Source of the DNA: Plantago major
Taxonomy: Eukaryota > Streptophyta > Magnoliopsida > Lamiales > Plantaginaceae
DNA: 64,000 bases
Assembly (NCBI GenBank): GCA_026545765.1
Contig: CM048839.1
Location: forward strand, 56,793,177-56,857,176
Direction: 5' to 3'
This document shows, piece after piece, positions 41,760-53,309 of the stretch (its first letter is position 1; every line of letters begins with the position of its first letter). The position numbers and the translations under genes were made by a program. The notes under the pieces are model-generated. The model was not told the origin of the DNA. It did no database searches and saw only the letters and a program-made list of their open reading frames with translations.

Positions 41760-44659
41760 TTTTCTTTGCTTCTTCGTTTGGATGCTCAAAGGGAGGCTCT
41801 TGATAGTCATTTTCGTCCATCTCCTCGTCATCTTCTGAAATCAGGTTGATCACATTTGGGAATGTAATCATCCTCCCATTAACTTCCTCTTGTTCAGCAG
41901 GATAAGTAGTGAGCTTGTTGGGCAAGGAAGGATGGGTAACCATCTGCTCTTGGGTTTGAGCATCCGCAGACTTGAAATCTACTAAAAGTCTTTGTGCTAC
42001 TTCATGAATGAAGTCTTCATGCATCAGAGTGGCAAATGAGTAGGACTCTGTAGGGAACAATGCATGGATATAATCCTCCAGATTTAGGGCAATTGCTCTC
42101 TTTTATGGGACGTCGATTACTCTGGCTACTTCAGAAAGGTCAGCCTTTCTGAGTTTCTGCCATTGTCTGAAGCACTTGAGATGTTTCTTTAAGGTATGCT
42201 TCTGGAAGGCCTTGAGTAAATCGACTGGTACTAGACTTTGAGCCTGAAAGAAAGTGTTCAAGTTAGTTTTGCTCAAACTACTTGAGTTAGTATCTGTAAG
42301 CGAAAATAGGCTTTCTGAGCATACCTGTGTAGAAACACTAGGCTCATTATCCTGTACTTCTGCTTGCTTGGGCACAGAGGCCTTAGATACCTTGTTGTAG
42401 AAACACTAGGCTCAACCTTTCTTTCTGCTAGAACCTGAGAATTAAAAATCAAATATGTTTAGAAACTGTTAACAGAAAAGATAAGTGGAAAAATGCTTTC
42501 TGATACTTCACTTACTTCCAAGTGAGGAAGCTCAACAGATCTTTCTCGTAAACCTGGGGTTTCGAACCTTTTCGCAGAATCGCTTGTTCAAATAGCTTTT
42601 AGTTTCCTTTGGAGGAGATAACACAACTGTTTCTCCATCCACTTGTTCTTCTGACTGAGCCTGTAAGAACAAACATAAAAGATTTAGTAGTGGTTTTTCC
42701 AGAGCATTATTGAAGAAGACTATTACTGATTACTTACCTTCTCAGCAGAAGGCTCAGTAAATACTTCCTCAGAAAGCTTTTCAGCCTCTGGAATCTCTAG
42801 GTTTTGGGGTGTTGGTTCCACCACCACTACTTCCTCAGTTTGAGCCTAAGAAGAGACATTAAGAATGTTAGAACATAAGATAAGAGCATTTTTAGTTATT
42901 TCTTGTTCAGAGATAACTTTACTACCTGTGGGACGGGCTCTTCTTGATGTTCTGAGGTTGGAGGAACCTCTTCTTGATTCAAAGGGGTGGATGTGTTTTC
43001 CCCGAAAGTGTGTCTCAGTTGGTCAGAATAAATAAATTTTATGAATAACAAGTTAACATACAATTATGTTGACATGTTAGATACAAACTTTCTTTGTTAC
43101 CTGAATAGAGTCAGGCTGATCATTGATCTCTTGGACTTGTGGTGATTCCACGCCTCTCAGGCTCATTATTGTTCTCCTCTCAAGATCATTCTGAGTCTCC
43201 ATCTCAGTTTGATCCCTTTTTGAGAGTTGAGCTCTCTCAGAAGATTGAGGAACCTGTTCAGGAACAGGGTTTTCTTCAGCAATATTAAGTGCTTGCATTG
43301 TGAATGTGGAAGCAATGGCAACATCTTCCATCATTCTATCTTCCTCACCAGCCTTCTTCTTCAACAAGTAGGGGCTCTTGTCTTTCTGAAGAGCTGAGCT
43401 TGATGCTCCTCCATGGGTCTCATACTTGAATCTTTTGAGTACTTTTGAAAGTACTTCATCATCCTCAGAATCACTATTCTGTGTTGGTGCAGACCCATCT
43501 ATGATATTTCTATCATCTTTGGAGAGTTCTGGAGCATTCTGGTTCAGGACTCTGGGCATTCTGAGTTGCTTTTTCAAGGCCCAACATCTTCTGAGACCTT
43601 GTCTCCAGAAGGTTGTGCCTCTTGTATGATTAGGGACTTGGAGACTCTTTTGCTTTGAGTCCTCTTTCTCTTGGCAACTGGAGGTTTAGCTTGAGCTTGA
43701 GACCTCCTCACCTTGTCAGTGCGCTTTTTCTTCTTCTTCGCTTTCTCGAAAAGCGCTTCAAGAAGTTTCTCCTTTTCTCCAAAAGCGTGTCTGAAAAGGG
43801 AGTTGGTGATTGGGATTTCCTGCCTCTCTCTAAGAGTGATTCCCATTGTTTCCAGAATGTAAGATTCGAGACCAGTGCATATCGGCCTTTGGCTCGAAGG
43901 CCATTGATGATTTTGGGCTCAAATTCCTCAATATGTCCAAGGAATTTGTTGAAGGCGATTTCCCCAATTGAAGTGGGTTTCGCCTTCATGCTTCTTGTTC
44001 AAGATGCATCATCATCCATCTCTCCATGCTTATCTGGTCTACTCCACCTTTGTTGCCATCAAAGCAACGGACCGTAATAAGAGCTAAAGTACTAAAGTTG
44101 TTTCGAGATGACTAGTTCGATGGCCTTCGTAACAATGTCTCCGGCAATCTTTGCATTTTCTAACCGGATTGCTTCAAATAGCTCTTTGACGCCTTGAATC
44201 ATGGAAGGCCCTTGATGTTGATGTCTTCAAATGTTCGCCGATTTTTCAATCGGAATATCTTGCGAAAGTCTTGCGCCTAGAACAATATCTTGTCCTTGGA
44301 CTTCATGTATTTTTTTTCTTCTTCATCATTCACAACTTTTGTGAAGATTTTGGAGTTGTTATAGAACTCCAAAGACATCCAAAGGTGGATAGTCCACTGG
44401 TGCAACAGATAGAAGTTAGTAGATATGGGAATTCTTCAAAGATTCCCAATATCGCTTCCTTTCCGGTTTTGAAGATATAATCTTGGTACATATCTCTTTA
44501 CTAGAAAGGCTCCCAATTCATTTTGTGTTTAGGGTTCCAAATGATGGGGTAAACTTTCCTGTATATGCTTATTCAACATCAGAAGTTCCTTTCCTTCTTG
44601 CTTTTCACAGGAGGAAAGGATGTTGCCTTAGGTTCTTGGTGGTCATCTTCGGGTGCCAT
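39532..44659 (-). pseudogene. Copia C ORF3
   Basis: The start is ATG 44659 (MAPEDDH). N-terminal domain pieces lie at 43574-43989 (EKAKKKKKRTDKVRR basic stretch; SMERWMMM equivalent at about 44010). The disordered middle has phase-0 exons such as 42738-42845 (108 bp) and 42516-42660, with introns ending TTTCTTTCAG. The frame at 41023-42060 has VINLISEDDE and a run of about 15 Asp. Coiled coil is at 40800-41570. The C-terminal domain at 39532-40131 (RGYWILELQHLL, KPDDVHKV, YESFYI, HAWVWGKCFWVKHF) is open to its stop. It is divergent from A/B in sequence but matches their layout. Confidence 0.68.
41711..41757. repeat. (ATC)n microsatellite encoding poly-Asp
   Basis: About 15 ATC triplets on the plus strand read as GAT (Asp) codons in copia C ORF3. 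The shifted frame gives a spurious poly-Met ORF. Confidence 0.9.
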
Positions 44660-45554
44660 CTCTTATATAGAGTTTAGAGTGTTTTTCAGATGAATATTTC
44701 ACAATTGATCGAGATTAGTCTATCTTTTCGTAAGACTAAGCACAAAAAGTCGAGTTTTGCAGAGGGTTTTGCGTAAATCTTGAGAGATTTTCTTTGCTTT
44801 GATGCAAGTTTGAAATTTCGTAATTGGTAAAAGTGTTTGTCTTTTGCCCAAATCCTATATATATAGCGCATAAAATGTACATAGATACAACATACATATA
44901 GTGAATATGAATGCGTGTCTTTGCATCTGCATAGGCGTACGTCCTTTGTACTTCATTAAATGCGAGGGGCCATGTCCGCATTTCTCAATGACATTACTTG
45001 CTTTGTTTTAATCTCAATCGTTGAGATCAAACGCTTATTCATCAAGGGCTTATATTGAATATCTTGTAATGATATCAATCAACAAATGGTAATGTGCCGA
45101 TTTGATGGATTTTTAATATGCTACATTCATTGTGTCACTTAGTAAAGAGTAGGAACACTTAATCGTTTGAGCTTATCATTCTGAGTGTCAAGTCCTTATC
45201 TATATATTGTTTATCATGAAAATGGTAAAAATACAAGACATTGCACATGTTTGACTTTCGTAACTTATACCTTTTGGGCTCTGTGTCCATTTCTCTTTAT
45301 GACTAAATAGCTTCAATTCAAGTGTCAAGCTTCAGCTTGTTTGAATGTATTTGACCCACTCAAGAAGTAAGTTCTAGTCTTATTTACTTATTAAGTGTGT
45401 ACCAACCTTTGCCTTTCGGATACCGCTCGTAAATGTTGTGCCTTCTGAGTGTTGCTACCGTAAACCTTTGCATTACTTCTTATCAACTCGCTTTCGAGAA
45501 CCTGCTCGAGAGGCCTACTCACTTATTCGCCTTTTTAGAGATTCAGGACAATTT
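44660..45554 (-). other. Copia C spacer between RNase H and ORF3
   Basis: Non-coding sequence apart from the TATA box. No domain seen. Confidence 0.5.
44856..44865 (-). promoter_or_regulatory. Candidate TATA box for copia C ORF3
   Basis: TATATATATA in the same AAATCC-flanked context as in A and B, about 200 bp upstream of the ATG at 44659. Confidence 0.45.
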
Positions 45555-46150
45555 TTCTCCTTAGGGAACTCCATTAATCCAAGATTATGTCTTAAGGTCA
45601 AGAACCGCTTTGTTGTAAGGGCTTAGTGAAGATATCTCAAGTTGGTCTTCCGTACAATCTTGAGTATCTCTATATTGCCTTTCTCAACATGGTCTCTGAT
45701 GAAGTGGTGTCTAACATCAATGTGCTTTGTTCTGGCATGGAATTTGGGGTTCTGTGTGATTGCAATAGCACTTGTGTTATCATAGAAAATGGGATTTTTC
45801 TCGTCATTGAGTCCATAGTCTCTGAGTTGTTGTTGAATCCACAGAATTTGTGTTGCACAACAACCAGCAACAATATATTCAGCCTCTGTGGTAGAAGTTG
45901 CAATTGAGTTTTGTTTCTTGCTAAACCATGAGATAAGTCTAGTTCCGTAAACCCACAAGTTCCTGAGGTACTTTTCCTATCAAGCATTGATCCAGCATAA
46001 CCAGCATCTGAGTAACCAGCCAAACTCAATCCACTTTCTTTAGGATACCACAAACCTACATCTACTGTACCTTTCACATACCTTAATATTTTCATAGCAA
46101 TGTTGTAGTGTGATTGCATTGGATTTGTTTGAAATCTAGCACACACTCCA
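45555..46150 (-). CDS. pol: Copia C RNase H
   Basis: Two overlapping frames together carry GYSDAGYAGSMLDRKSTSGT, then SKKQNSIATSTTEAEY, WIQQQLRDYGL, DNTSAIAI and RHHFIRDHVEKG. A one-base shift near 45945 (GTTCCGTAAACC where A has CAG) splits it, and the tail after KIVRKTN is also shifted near 45640. Confidence 0.85.
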
Positions 46151-46172
46151 ACCGCATTGAATATCGTGTCCG

Positions 46173-46980
46173 CTAAAGAAGGTAAAGTAGTGAACCTATC
46201 AATTTCTTATACTTGTGTTCATCAACACTCTTATCTGATTCAGTATAGGTCATCTTGGTTCCTATGCTCATAGGTATTTTAGCATTCTTTTCAAAAGGCT
46301 TAAGATTGAACTTTGTGAGCATGTCTTTTGCATACTTTGTCTGACTAATGAATATTCCATCATTGAGTTGCTTGACTTGCAATCCTAGGAAATAGTTCAA
46401 TTCTCCCATCATGCTCATCTCAAATTTACTTTTCATGAGATTTGCAAAGTCATCACAAAGTTGCTTGTCCTTAGATCCAAATATAATGTCATCAACATAT
46501 ACTTGAACTAAGAGTTGTTTCTCATCATGATTTAAAGTAAATAAAGTTTTTATCAACTTCACCTTTCTTGAAACCACTTTCCAGAAGGTATTTGGCCAAA
46601 GTGTCATACCATGCTCTTGGAGCCTGTTTCAGTCCATATAGAGCTTCAGAGCTTATAGACCATTCTACTTTCTGCGGAAACTTCAAAACCAGGTGGTTGT
46701 TCAACATAGACTTCCTCAGCAAATTCACCATTCAAGAATGCACTTTTGACATGCATCTGATAAACTTTAAAGTCTTTATGAGCAGCAAAGGCTAGAAAGA
46801 GTCTTATTGCATCCAATGCAACAGTATATGACTCATCAAAATCTAAACCTTCATGGGTGAATCCTCGCAACCAACCTTGCTTTGTTTCTGGTTATTTCAC
46901 CAGATTCATTCATCTTGTTTCTGAAAACCCACTTAGTTCCAATCACAGATATTCCTTCTACAAATGGAACTAGTTTCCAG
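46173..46980 (-). CDS. pol: Copia C reverse transcriptase, broken
   Basis: Frames at 46646-46870 ([20 protein letters not shown]), 46525-46731 (LYGLKQAPRAWYD) and 46173-46607 (YVDD at 46488-46499, [28 protein letters not shown]) form one RVT_2 domain with two or three frame breaks. The D of QMD has become H (QMHVKS). Confidence 0.87.
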
Positions 46981-47555
46981 ACTTTGTTTCTTTCAAACTG
47001 ATCCAACTCTTCTTGCATTGCAGAGATCCAGTCTTGGTCTCTTAATGCTTCTTCTATAGTTTTTGGTTCAATGTTTGAGATAAAACATCCAAAGAGAGAA
47101 TTAGCATTTTCAGCTATTGCTCTCCTAGTCCTAACACCTTGATTGATTGGTCCAATTACATCTTTTGCAGGATGTTCCTTGATCCATCTCATCATGGGTT
47201 TAGGGCTAGTAGGGTCAACATCTATGTGATCTGAATGTGAATCACTATGATTATAACTTGATACTTCTTCAGTATCTGTGACATTTTGTACCTCAGAAGG
47301 GCGGTGAATGTCTGACACTTTCTCAGTGTGAGAGCTTTCTGGGACATGCCTGTCAGAGAGGTCATTTCCAGAGTTAGCTCTCTGTTGAACATCTTCAGTT
47401 TCCATTTCTGGAATTCTCATAGGAAATTCTTCATCATGTCTGAGAATCATCTGGTTGTTACTAGGCATTTCATGCTTTTCTTCGTCAGAGTCATCCTCTC
47501 TTTCCATAATGATGTTTTTCCTTTCTGAAGGTTCCTCTTCAGAATCCTTTATCAT
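46851..47555 (-). CDS. pol: Copia C integrase-RT linker and RT start
   Basis: An acidic Ser/Glu-rich linker (DSEEEPSERKNI..., GVRTRRAIAENANSLFG) runs into the RT N-terminus ([20 protein letters not shown]). It overlaps RT in another frame near 46860. Confidence 0.8.
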   Translation of the reverse strand: MIKDSEEEPSERKNIIMEREDDSDEEKHEMPSNNQMILRHDEEFPMRIPEMETEDVQQRANSGNDLSDRHVPESSHTEKVSDIHRPSEVQNVTDTEEVSSYNHSDSHSDHIDVDPTSPKPMMRWIKEHPAKDVIGPINQGVRTRRAIAENANSLFGCFISNIEPKTIEEALRDQDWISAMQEELDQFERNKVWKLVPFVEGISVIGTKWVFRNKMNESGEITRNKARLVARIHP

Positions 47556-48535
47556 TATTCCTTGAACCTTTCTGAGAGTTCATCAGCAAGGGGTGTTTCC
47601 TTGCTTCCTTCATAGAATACAACATGAATTGATTCTTCAACCTTCTTTGTTCTTTTGTTGTAAACTTTGTATGCTTTGCTATTCATAGAATAACCAAGAA
47701 ACACACCTTCATCTGCCTTTGGTTGAATTGTTCTTAGATACTCTTTTCCATTGTTAAGAACAAAACATCTACAACCAAATACTTTTAGATGTTTGATATT
47801 AGGGGGTCTACCAACCAAGAGTTCATAAGGGGTCTTGTCATGGTGTTTGTTTATCAAACATCTGTTCTGAGTGTAGCATGCTGTGTTTATAGCTTCAACC
47901 CAATAAACTTCACTTATCTCAGTGTCAGCTAGCATTGTCCTTGTTGCTTCTTTAAGTGTTCTATTTTTCCTTTCTGCAACACCATTTTGTTGTGGTGTTC
48001 TTACAAAGGAAAGTTGGTGTTGTATACCTTTGTTGGTACAAAACTCCTTAATGTACTGGTTGACAAACTCAATACCATGGTCTGTTCTGATTGCAGATAC
48101 CTTGTCATTTTTCATGACTTCAAGCTTATTCAGCAAGTTTGGTATCTCCACCCTTGCATAATATTTGTGTTTCAGAAAGACAACCCAAGTGAATCTTGAG
48201 AAGTCATCTACAACAACAAGAACATACTTCTTTCCTGCATAACTAGTTACAGATGATTCAAAAAGATCCATGTGTAATAGTTGCAGTGGTCTAACACTAG
48301 AGTGTCTGATTTTGGACTTGAAAGAGATCTTAGATTGTTTCCCCATCTGACAGGCAGAACAGATACCATCCTTTATGAAAGATGTTTTGAGAAGACCAAC
48401 AACTAACTCTTTCTTGGCAAGTTTGTTCAGAGTTTTGAAATTCAAGTGACTCATTCTTTTGTGCCATAACCAGTGCTCTTCTGTGTGACCTGATTGACTC
48501 ACCATGAGACATTCTTCATTGCCAGGTATGCCCAA
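47555..48535 (-). CDS. pol: Copia C pre-integrase HHCC and integrase core
   Basis: An open 326-codon frame has HWLWHKRMSHLN, CSACQMGKQSK, MDLFESSVTSYAGKKYVLVV, DDFSRFTWVVF, TDHGIEFVNQ and QQNGVAERKNRT, then FGCRCFVLNN and GVFLGYSMNSKAYKVYN. The D-D-E catalytic residues are intact. This is the best preserved integrase in the window. Confidence 0.92.
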   Translation of the reverse strand: MGIPGNEECLMVSQSGHTEEHWLWHKRMSHLNFKTLNKLAKKELVVGLLKTSFIKDGICSACQMGKQSKISFKSKIRHSSVRPLQLLHMDLFESSVTSYAGKKYVLVVVDDFSRFTWVVFLKHKYYARVEIPNLLNKLEVMKNDKVSAIRTDHGIEFVNQYIKEFCTNKGIQHQLSFVRTPQQNGVAERKNRTLKEATRTMLADTEISEVYWVEAINTACYTQNRCLINKHHDKTPYELLVGRPPNIKHLKVFGCRCFVLNNGKEYLRTIQPKADEGVFLGYSMNSKAYKVYNKRTKKVEESIHVVFYEGSKETPLADELSERFKE

Positions 48536-48894
48536 TCGGCAACATAAAGACTTCCTTTCCGCCGAGCAACCAAGACTGTCTGCTTTGACTCATTGTCAAT
48601 AAGTTTGCAATACTTTGCTTTGAATTTCACAGTAAATCCCTTGTCTGCAAACTGGCTCATGCTAAATAGATTATATTTCAAACCCTTAACATGTAATACG
48701 TCTGTGATAGTTAATGATCCTAATTTGACGTTGCCAAATCCCAGAGAAGGATTTAATTCTCCTCCAGCAAATCTGATGTCTGGTCCCTTGTTGCAAGCTT
48801 TGTAGTTGACCAGATTTGCTTTGTCTCCTGTCATGTGCTTTCTGCATCCACTACCAAATAACCATTGAGCCTTAGTCCAAGAGGCGTTCTGCAC
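48499..48894 (-). CDS. Copia C aspartic protease with lost catalytic Asp
   Basis: The family motif DSGC reads GSGC (WLFGSGCRKHMTGD): GAT has become GGT at 48853-48855. The rest (FAGGELNPSLGFGNVKLGS, LHVKGLKYNLFSMSQ) is well preserved in frame. The enzyme would be inactive. Confidence 0.82.
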   Translation of the reverse strand: MQNASWTKAQWLFGSGCRKHMTGDKANLVNYKACNKGPDIRFAGGELNPSLGFGNVKLGSLTITDVLHVKGLKYNLFSMSQFADKGFTVKFKAKYCKLIDNESKQTVLVARRKGSLYVADWAYLAMKNVSW

Positions 48895-48911
48895 AAAACA
48901 GGAAACAGGAG

Positions 48912-51432
48912 TTAGGTTCTTGCTTCAGAGATAGAACCATTTAGACTAAACATTCTTCCAGTAGGAATCCACACTTTAGTGAATTTCTTGGGAGTTTGTT
49001 TTTGTCTAACTTGATCAGAAGGAGATGCAATAAAATCAGTAATTTTGATCTCAATTTTTCCTTCTTGTGGTGTTTCTAGGTGTTCCTTTTGGTGCTTTTT
49101 GGACCCTGGGTTTCTGGAATTGCTTTTCAGCAAACTTAGCCTTTCTGGCCAGGTTCCTTCTAGCTCTGGCATTCAGTTTTTCAGTGGCTTGAGATTTCTT
49201 CCACTTCGCCTATTACACGTGCAATATCGCCTTGCGCCATTGTTCTTGTCCTTCCTTATATTGTTGTAAGAACTTTTCCAATAGCACGATAGCCAATGCC
49301 ATTTCGAACACCTTCGCTTTCCTAATACGCTTCTTAAGCCTTACTAGTTTCTACACCATCTTTATTTTCATAAATGGTACAAGAGAGAATTTGCCTATTC
49401 CAGCAATTCTTCCTTTCCTAGTAATGTAGCAATGTGGATGGTTACATGTCCGAGGGTTATGTTTCTTTCGTAAACTTTATCCGCAAGTTTCTTGTGAACT
49501 GTTGTTCTTTCAAAGGTCAAGTTGCTACTCCTTTTCCTTTGTCAACTACCCTAGCTTTCCGACCAATGCTATAGGTGGTTGAAGAACCATTCGCTGACTT
49601 TTTACAAAGGTCAACCTTTCATCACTCTTCTTCAGAGGAGATGAATTACTCGATTGTTCATCAAGTCCAAGTCCACCTTTCTCAGAGGGGTCTCTCAGAT
49701 AGGATTGAACCTCAGCGAGAGTGTCACTAGCCTTTGCATAAGATTGGAAGGATAGCTCTTTCTTTCTGAGTTCTTCATTCTCAGAAAGCAGCTTCATCAT
49801 TTTCTTAGTAAGTTCATCTAAGGCTAGTTTGTGAGAATTTTATTCTCGATATCTCAGATTTCGTAAAGGCTATTTCATTGCTTCATGTTCTCAGATACTC
49901 TGGTTAGCTCCGAAACCTCTTTTTTCAAGAGTTTCTTTGCTTTCCTCTAGAATTCTGGTTTTGGATTGTGCTTCCAGAAATTCTTTCTCATAAAGATCCA
50001 ATTCACTCTTGACCAACTCCAGATCCTCAATTCCATCATCACTCTCATAGTACAGAAATTGTGAATTGTTAGTTACCTCATCAACCATAAGACACATTTC
50101 AATGTTGGAGATGTCCGACCAAAGAATCTCAAAGAACTCCACACATTTCTTTCTTCTTAAGGTCAAGTCAATTACATCGTGGGTGATTCCACACAATTCT
50201 GGTGATGGTAGGTTTGAGTCATCTAAATCTCCATTTTCAGAATCTATCTCAAAGTCTAGAGCATCAAGTTGAATTTGAATCTTCTTCCTTTCTTCAGTCA
50301 GTAAGGCCCTTTGATTTCTCTTGAAATTTCTTCTCTCCTTCTTGTCACCTGTCTTGAGCTTGTTTAAAGCAGGACAATCTCTCTTGAAGTGACCAGGCTT
50401 TTGACAATAGAAGCAGATATCATTTCCTATTTCTGCAGCTTTCAAGATTAACACCTTTCCGAATGGGGTGTTCAGAGAGTTGTTCACTTGTATTTTCAGA
50501 TCGATGATAGTTTGGGCCAAGATGCTTTTTCAGCTTTTCTATAGCTTTTCTTCTCTCAATCTCTTGACTCACAAATTTCTTCATGTGTCTTACTGCAAGA
50601 GTATTTTCTTCAGATGCTTCTTTGGTATCCTTCTTTTCAGAAGTACCTTGAGAAACTAGAGCAACACTTTGCAACTTTTCAAATTGCTTGTTCTCTCCGA
50701 GTTGTCTCATAGTCTACTGAGCAAGATGAGAGAAGAGCTCACCGAGTAATATTTGGCATCCCTTGATTGAAATAAAAGAACTTAGTGTGTTCCCAGTTGT
50801 GATTGAGACTTCTGACAATAGTCTTAATCTTTTCTGACTGGGAGTATCTATTGCTTTGACCAAGTGCAGCCATATCACTCATAAGAGTAGTAAATCTGAA
50901 ATCAAGTTCTTCCAGAGTTTCAGTGGGACCTTGTTTGAAGTTTTGGAATTTCAATTTAAGAACTTCGAACTTGTTTTCCTTGGTTTTCTCAGTTCCGACA
51001 CAGATTTCTTCAATCAATTGCCAGGCAACTTTCGCCGTTTTAGCACCCCACGCTTAATCGTATGTGCTCAGGTGTCGATCTGATGATGATATTACGAGCT
51101 TGACCATCCAATCTGTGTCTCTTGGCATCTTCAGATTTCCAGAGCTCTCTTGGCTTGTCTTCATACATAATGCTTCCACGAGCAACACAACCAATATCAC
51201 TAGCTGCCGCATCCTCGCTTCCATCTTCCTTGTCTGAGGCTTTTCTTCCATCAGACACCTCAGTAACTTGTTTGAGTTGTCTGATTTTGATAGGCCCTTC
51301 ATTGATGACATAGATCATCTCATCACTAATGGCCTCCAGATGGAGCATCATGTTGTTCTTCCATTTCTCGTAGTTTTCTGGCTTCAGAACGGGTGCATCA
51401 CTCAGAGACATACCTGCACACTTAACACACAA
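48912..51432 (-). pseudogene. gag: Copia C gag
   Basis: The N-domain at 51040-51432 (MSLSDAPVLKPENYEKWKNN) and 50739-51017 (FEVLKLKFQNFKQGPTETLE) is followed by the CCHC knuckle CFYCQKPGHFKRDC at 50374-50415. A coiled coil (49546-50060) and an Arg-rich C-terminus (48912-49172) complete it. Several frame breaks fall at altered CAG/CTG words, for example 51055 and 50745. Confidence 0.85.
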
Positions 51433-51512
51433 ATTATATAGTCCTCAGAAAGGGACCAAGTTCCTTCACCTATCTGGGGATCTAGGTTCAGTGCAGAAGG
51501 CTTGTGAACCTT

Positions 51513-51526
51513 CCGCTCTGATGCCA
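51513..51526 (-). other. Copia C primer-binding site (initiator tRNA-Met type)
   Basis: Two bases inside the LTR the minus strand reads TGGCATCAGAGCGG. This is close to TGGTATCAGAGC, the usual copia site complementary to the 3' end of initiator tRNA-Met. Confidence 0.8.
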
Positions 51527-51528
51527 CT

Positions 51529-52495
51529 TGTTGGTCCAGATAACGGCAAAGTAAAAGACTAGACCGGGGGGGGGGGGGGTGAATAGTCTTTTAAAACTTT
51601 TGTCGATAAACACAGTTTCTCAGAAACCTGGGGGTTTCTGATACTTAAATTCAGAGTGCGGAAGACTTTAAGATAGGTAAGTGCAGAAACAATAAGTAAG
51701 TGTGTGTGTGCTTTGCTGAAATGTAAATACAGAAAGGTAAATAACACAGCAAGTATAGTGGTATCTGGAGGTGGCGTAATCCTCCAACTAATCCACTTCG
51801 GTCTTTCTGAGACCTAGAATTCACTAGAACAGATAATTGAGTTCACCTTACAATAATCCTTATTCTAAGATTCCTAAACAAATGGTTCCCAACCAAATGT
51901 TCCCCCTGAGTTATTCCCCAGCTCCTAGAGCTAAGTACTTCCTCTACTCAGATAACCTTGGAGTTATTCCCTGATTTCCCAAATCAAGTACTTCCTCTAC
52001 TCCACGCCTTGATGGTGTTGGTTATAAGGTTTGTCGAGAGGCTTCTCGATAACTTTTCATTATGTTTTCAGAGAGCCTTATAGAACAAGACTACTTAATA
52101 CACTTGTTCAATGGATGATACCGCTTTATCGACCCAAGTAATTGTGTTTGCTCGGAGAATGAGCTTCGTAAAGGGTATCCGATAGTTCAACTCTTTCGAC
52201 TTAATAACAATCTCTTGTTAAGGTTCGTGACAACTTAGAACTACTAGTGATTCTTCAAATGTAAAGCTTCGTAAAGGGTAGTAGAGTGCTTGAGAGAATA
52301 CTTTGCTTGATGGTAAGTTTGCAAGATAGAGCGTTCTAAGGTATATTCTTCAAGCATCTAAGTGTGTGATATATATAGATAAATTTGAGAGGCGTTTGAA
52401 TTGTATCCGTTGTGCTCTCTATCAAATTATATCCGTTTATATCTTGAACTATGTACTCAGAAGTCACTATCTCATTTTTCAGAGAGGACTGCTTT
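51529..52495 (-). repeat. Copia C 5' LTR, truncated (~967 bp)
   Basis: It is nearly identical to 37680-38645 but stops at a junction around GCTTTT (52491-52496), beyond which copia B ORF3 sequence resumes. It has a G14 run at 51566-51579. About 450 bp of U3 is missing. Confidence 0.88.
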
Positions 52496-52554
52496 TCAGC
52501 AGTACCAGTGGTAGAAGATTGGGATTTCTGTGTAGATGAACGCTTAGGAGCCAT
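52496..52554 (-). pseudogene. Copia B ORF3 N-terminal start
   Basis: ATG at 52554 (MAPKRSSTQKSQ) matches the A (14330) and C (44659) starts. The TATATAA next to the ATG and the upstream TATA at 52727-52736 are conserved. Only about 20 codons remain before the deleted junction with copia C's LTR. Confidence 0.65.
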
Positions 52555-53309
52555 CTCTTTATATAGTGCAAGTGTTTGAAAGTCTGAAAGAGATTTGGGT
52601 GAGAGATTAGTGATTCATTGCAGAAAAACTAACAGAGATTTTGCAGAGGTTGAAGAATGGTTTTTGCTATTCTTGTGCAAGGCAAAATGTCGGATTAGGT
52701 GAAAGTGATTTCTTTTGCCAAAATCCTATATATATAGCAACGTAATTCTAACAAACATATACATACAGATTGGTTTTGTATGTACGTATCTTTGAATTGC
52801 AATAAGGCGTGGGTAAAAGTTTGTTCGGCATTGAATGCATAGTGGGCCACGTCTGAATTTCAACAGTCCACTATTTACAGAGTGTTAATCTCTGCCGTTA
52901 AGATCAAACGCTTATTTCATCAAGGGTCACCATTGCTTCTTCAGCAATGATCACAATCAACAATTGTAATTGTGCCCATTTAATGAATTTTGGCTATTAG
53001 CTATCTGAATCACGTTTCTGTGTGAATGAGAACACTGTTTGTATCTGAGTCTATCTTGTACTTGTTGTCTTTTCACCGTTTTGCACAAAGATAGAAATAA
53101 TACAAATTTCAAGATAGTAGTCGATCAGAGCGTTGTACTATATTCTTTTGTGTTCCCTCACCGAAAGTGATCTAGATATCCGAGTACCGCCTCGAAATCT
53201 TCAAATAGCCATTTTTCCTTTAGCCTTTGGTTTCGGATACCCGCTCATTCCTCTTTTCTCCTTTGATATCTTCTTCAGATATCCGAACTTTTCAGCTTCT
53301 TTGGTAGCT
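52555..53309 (-). other. Copia B spacer with ORF3 TATA box
   Basis: Non-coding leader and spacer homologous to 14331-15128. It holds TATATATATA at 52727-52736. No gene. Confidence 0.5.

Larger units (their letters stand above)
37680..52495 (-). mobile_element. Copia C: SIRE-like element nested in copia B ORF3
   Basis: A full 3' LTR (37680-39099) and polypurine tract are followed by ORF3, RNase H, RT, integrase, protease, gag and primer-binding site, then a 5' LTR cut after about 967 bp. It sits in copia B's ORF3, same orientation. The right end was lost together with about 200 bp of B. The protease has lost its catalytic Asp. LTR and ORF3 are of a second subfamily shared with D. Confidence 0.9.

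Noticed and set aside
41568..41831. ORF with a run of Met residues
   Set aside because: Shifted-frame reading of the GAT repeat in copia C ORF3.
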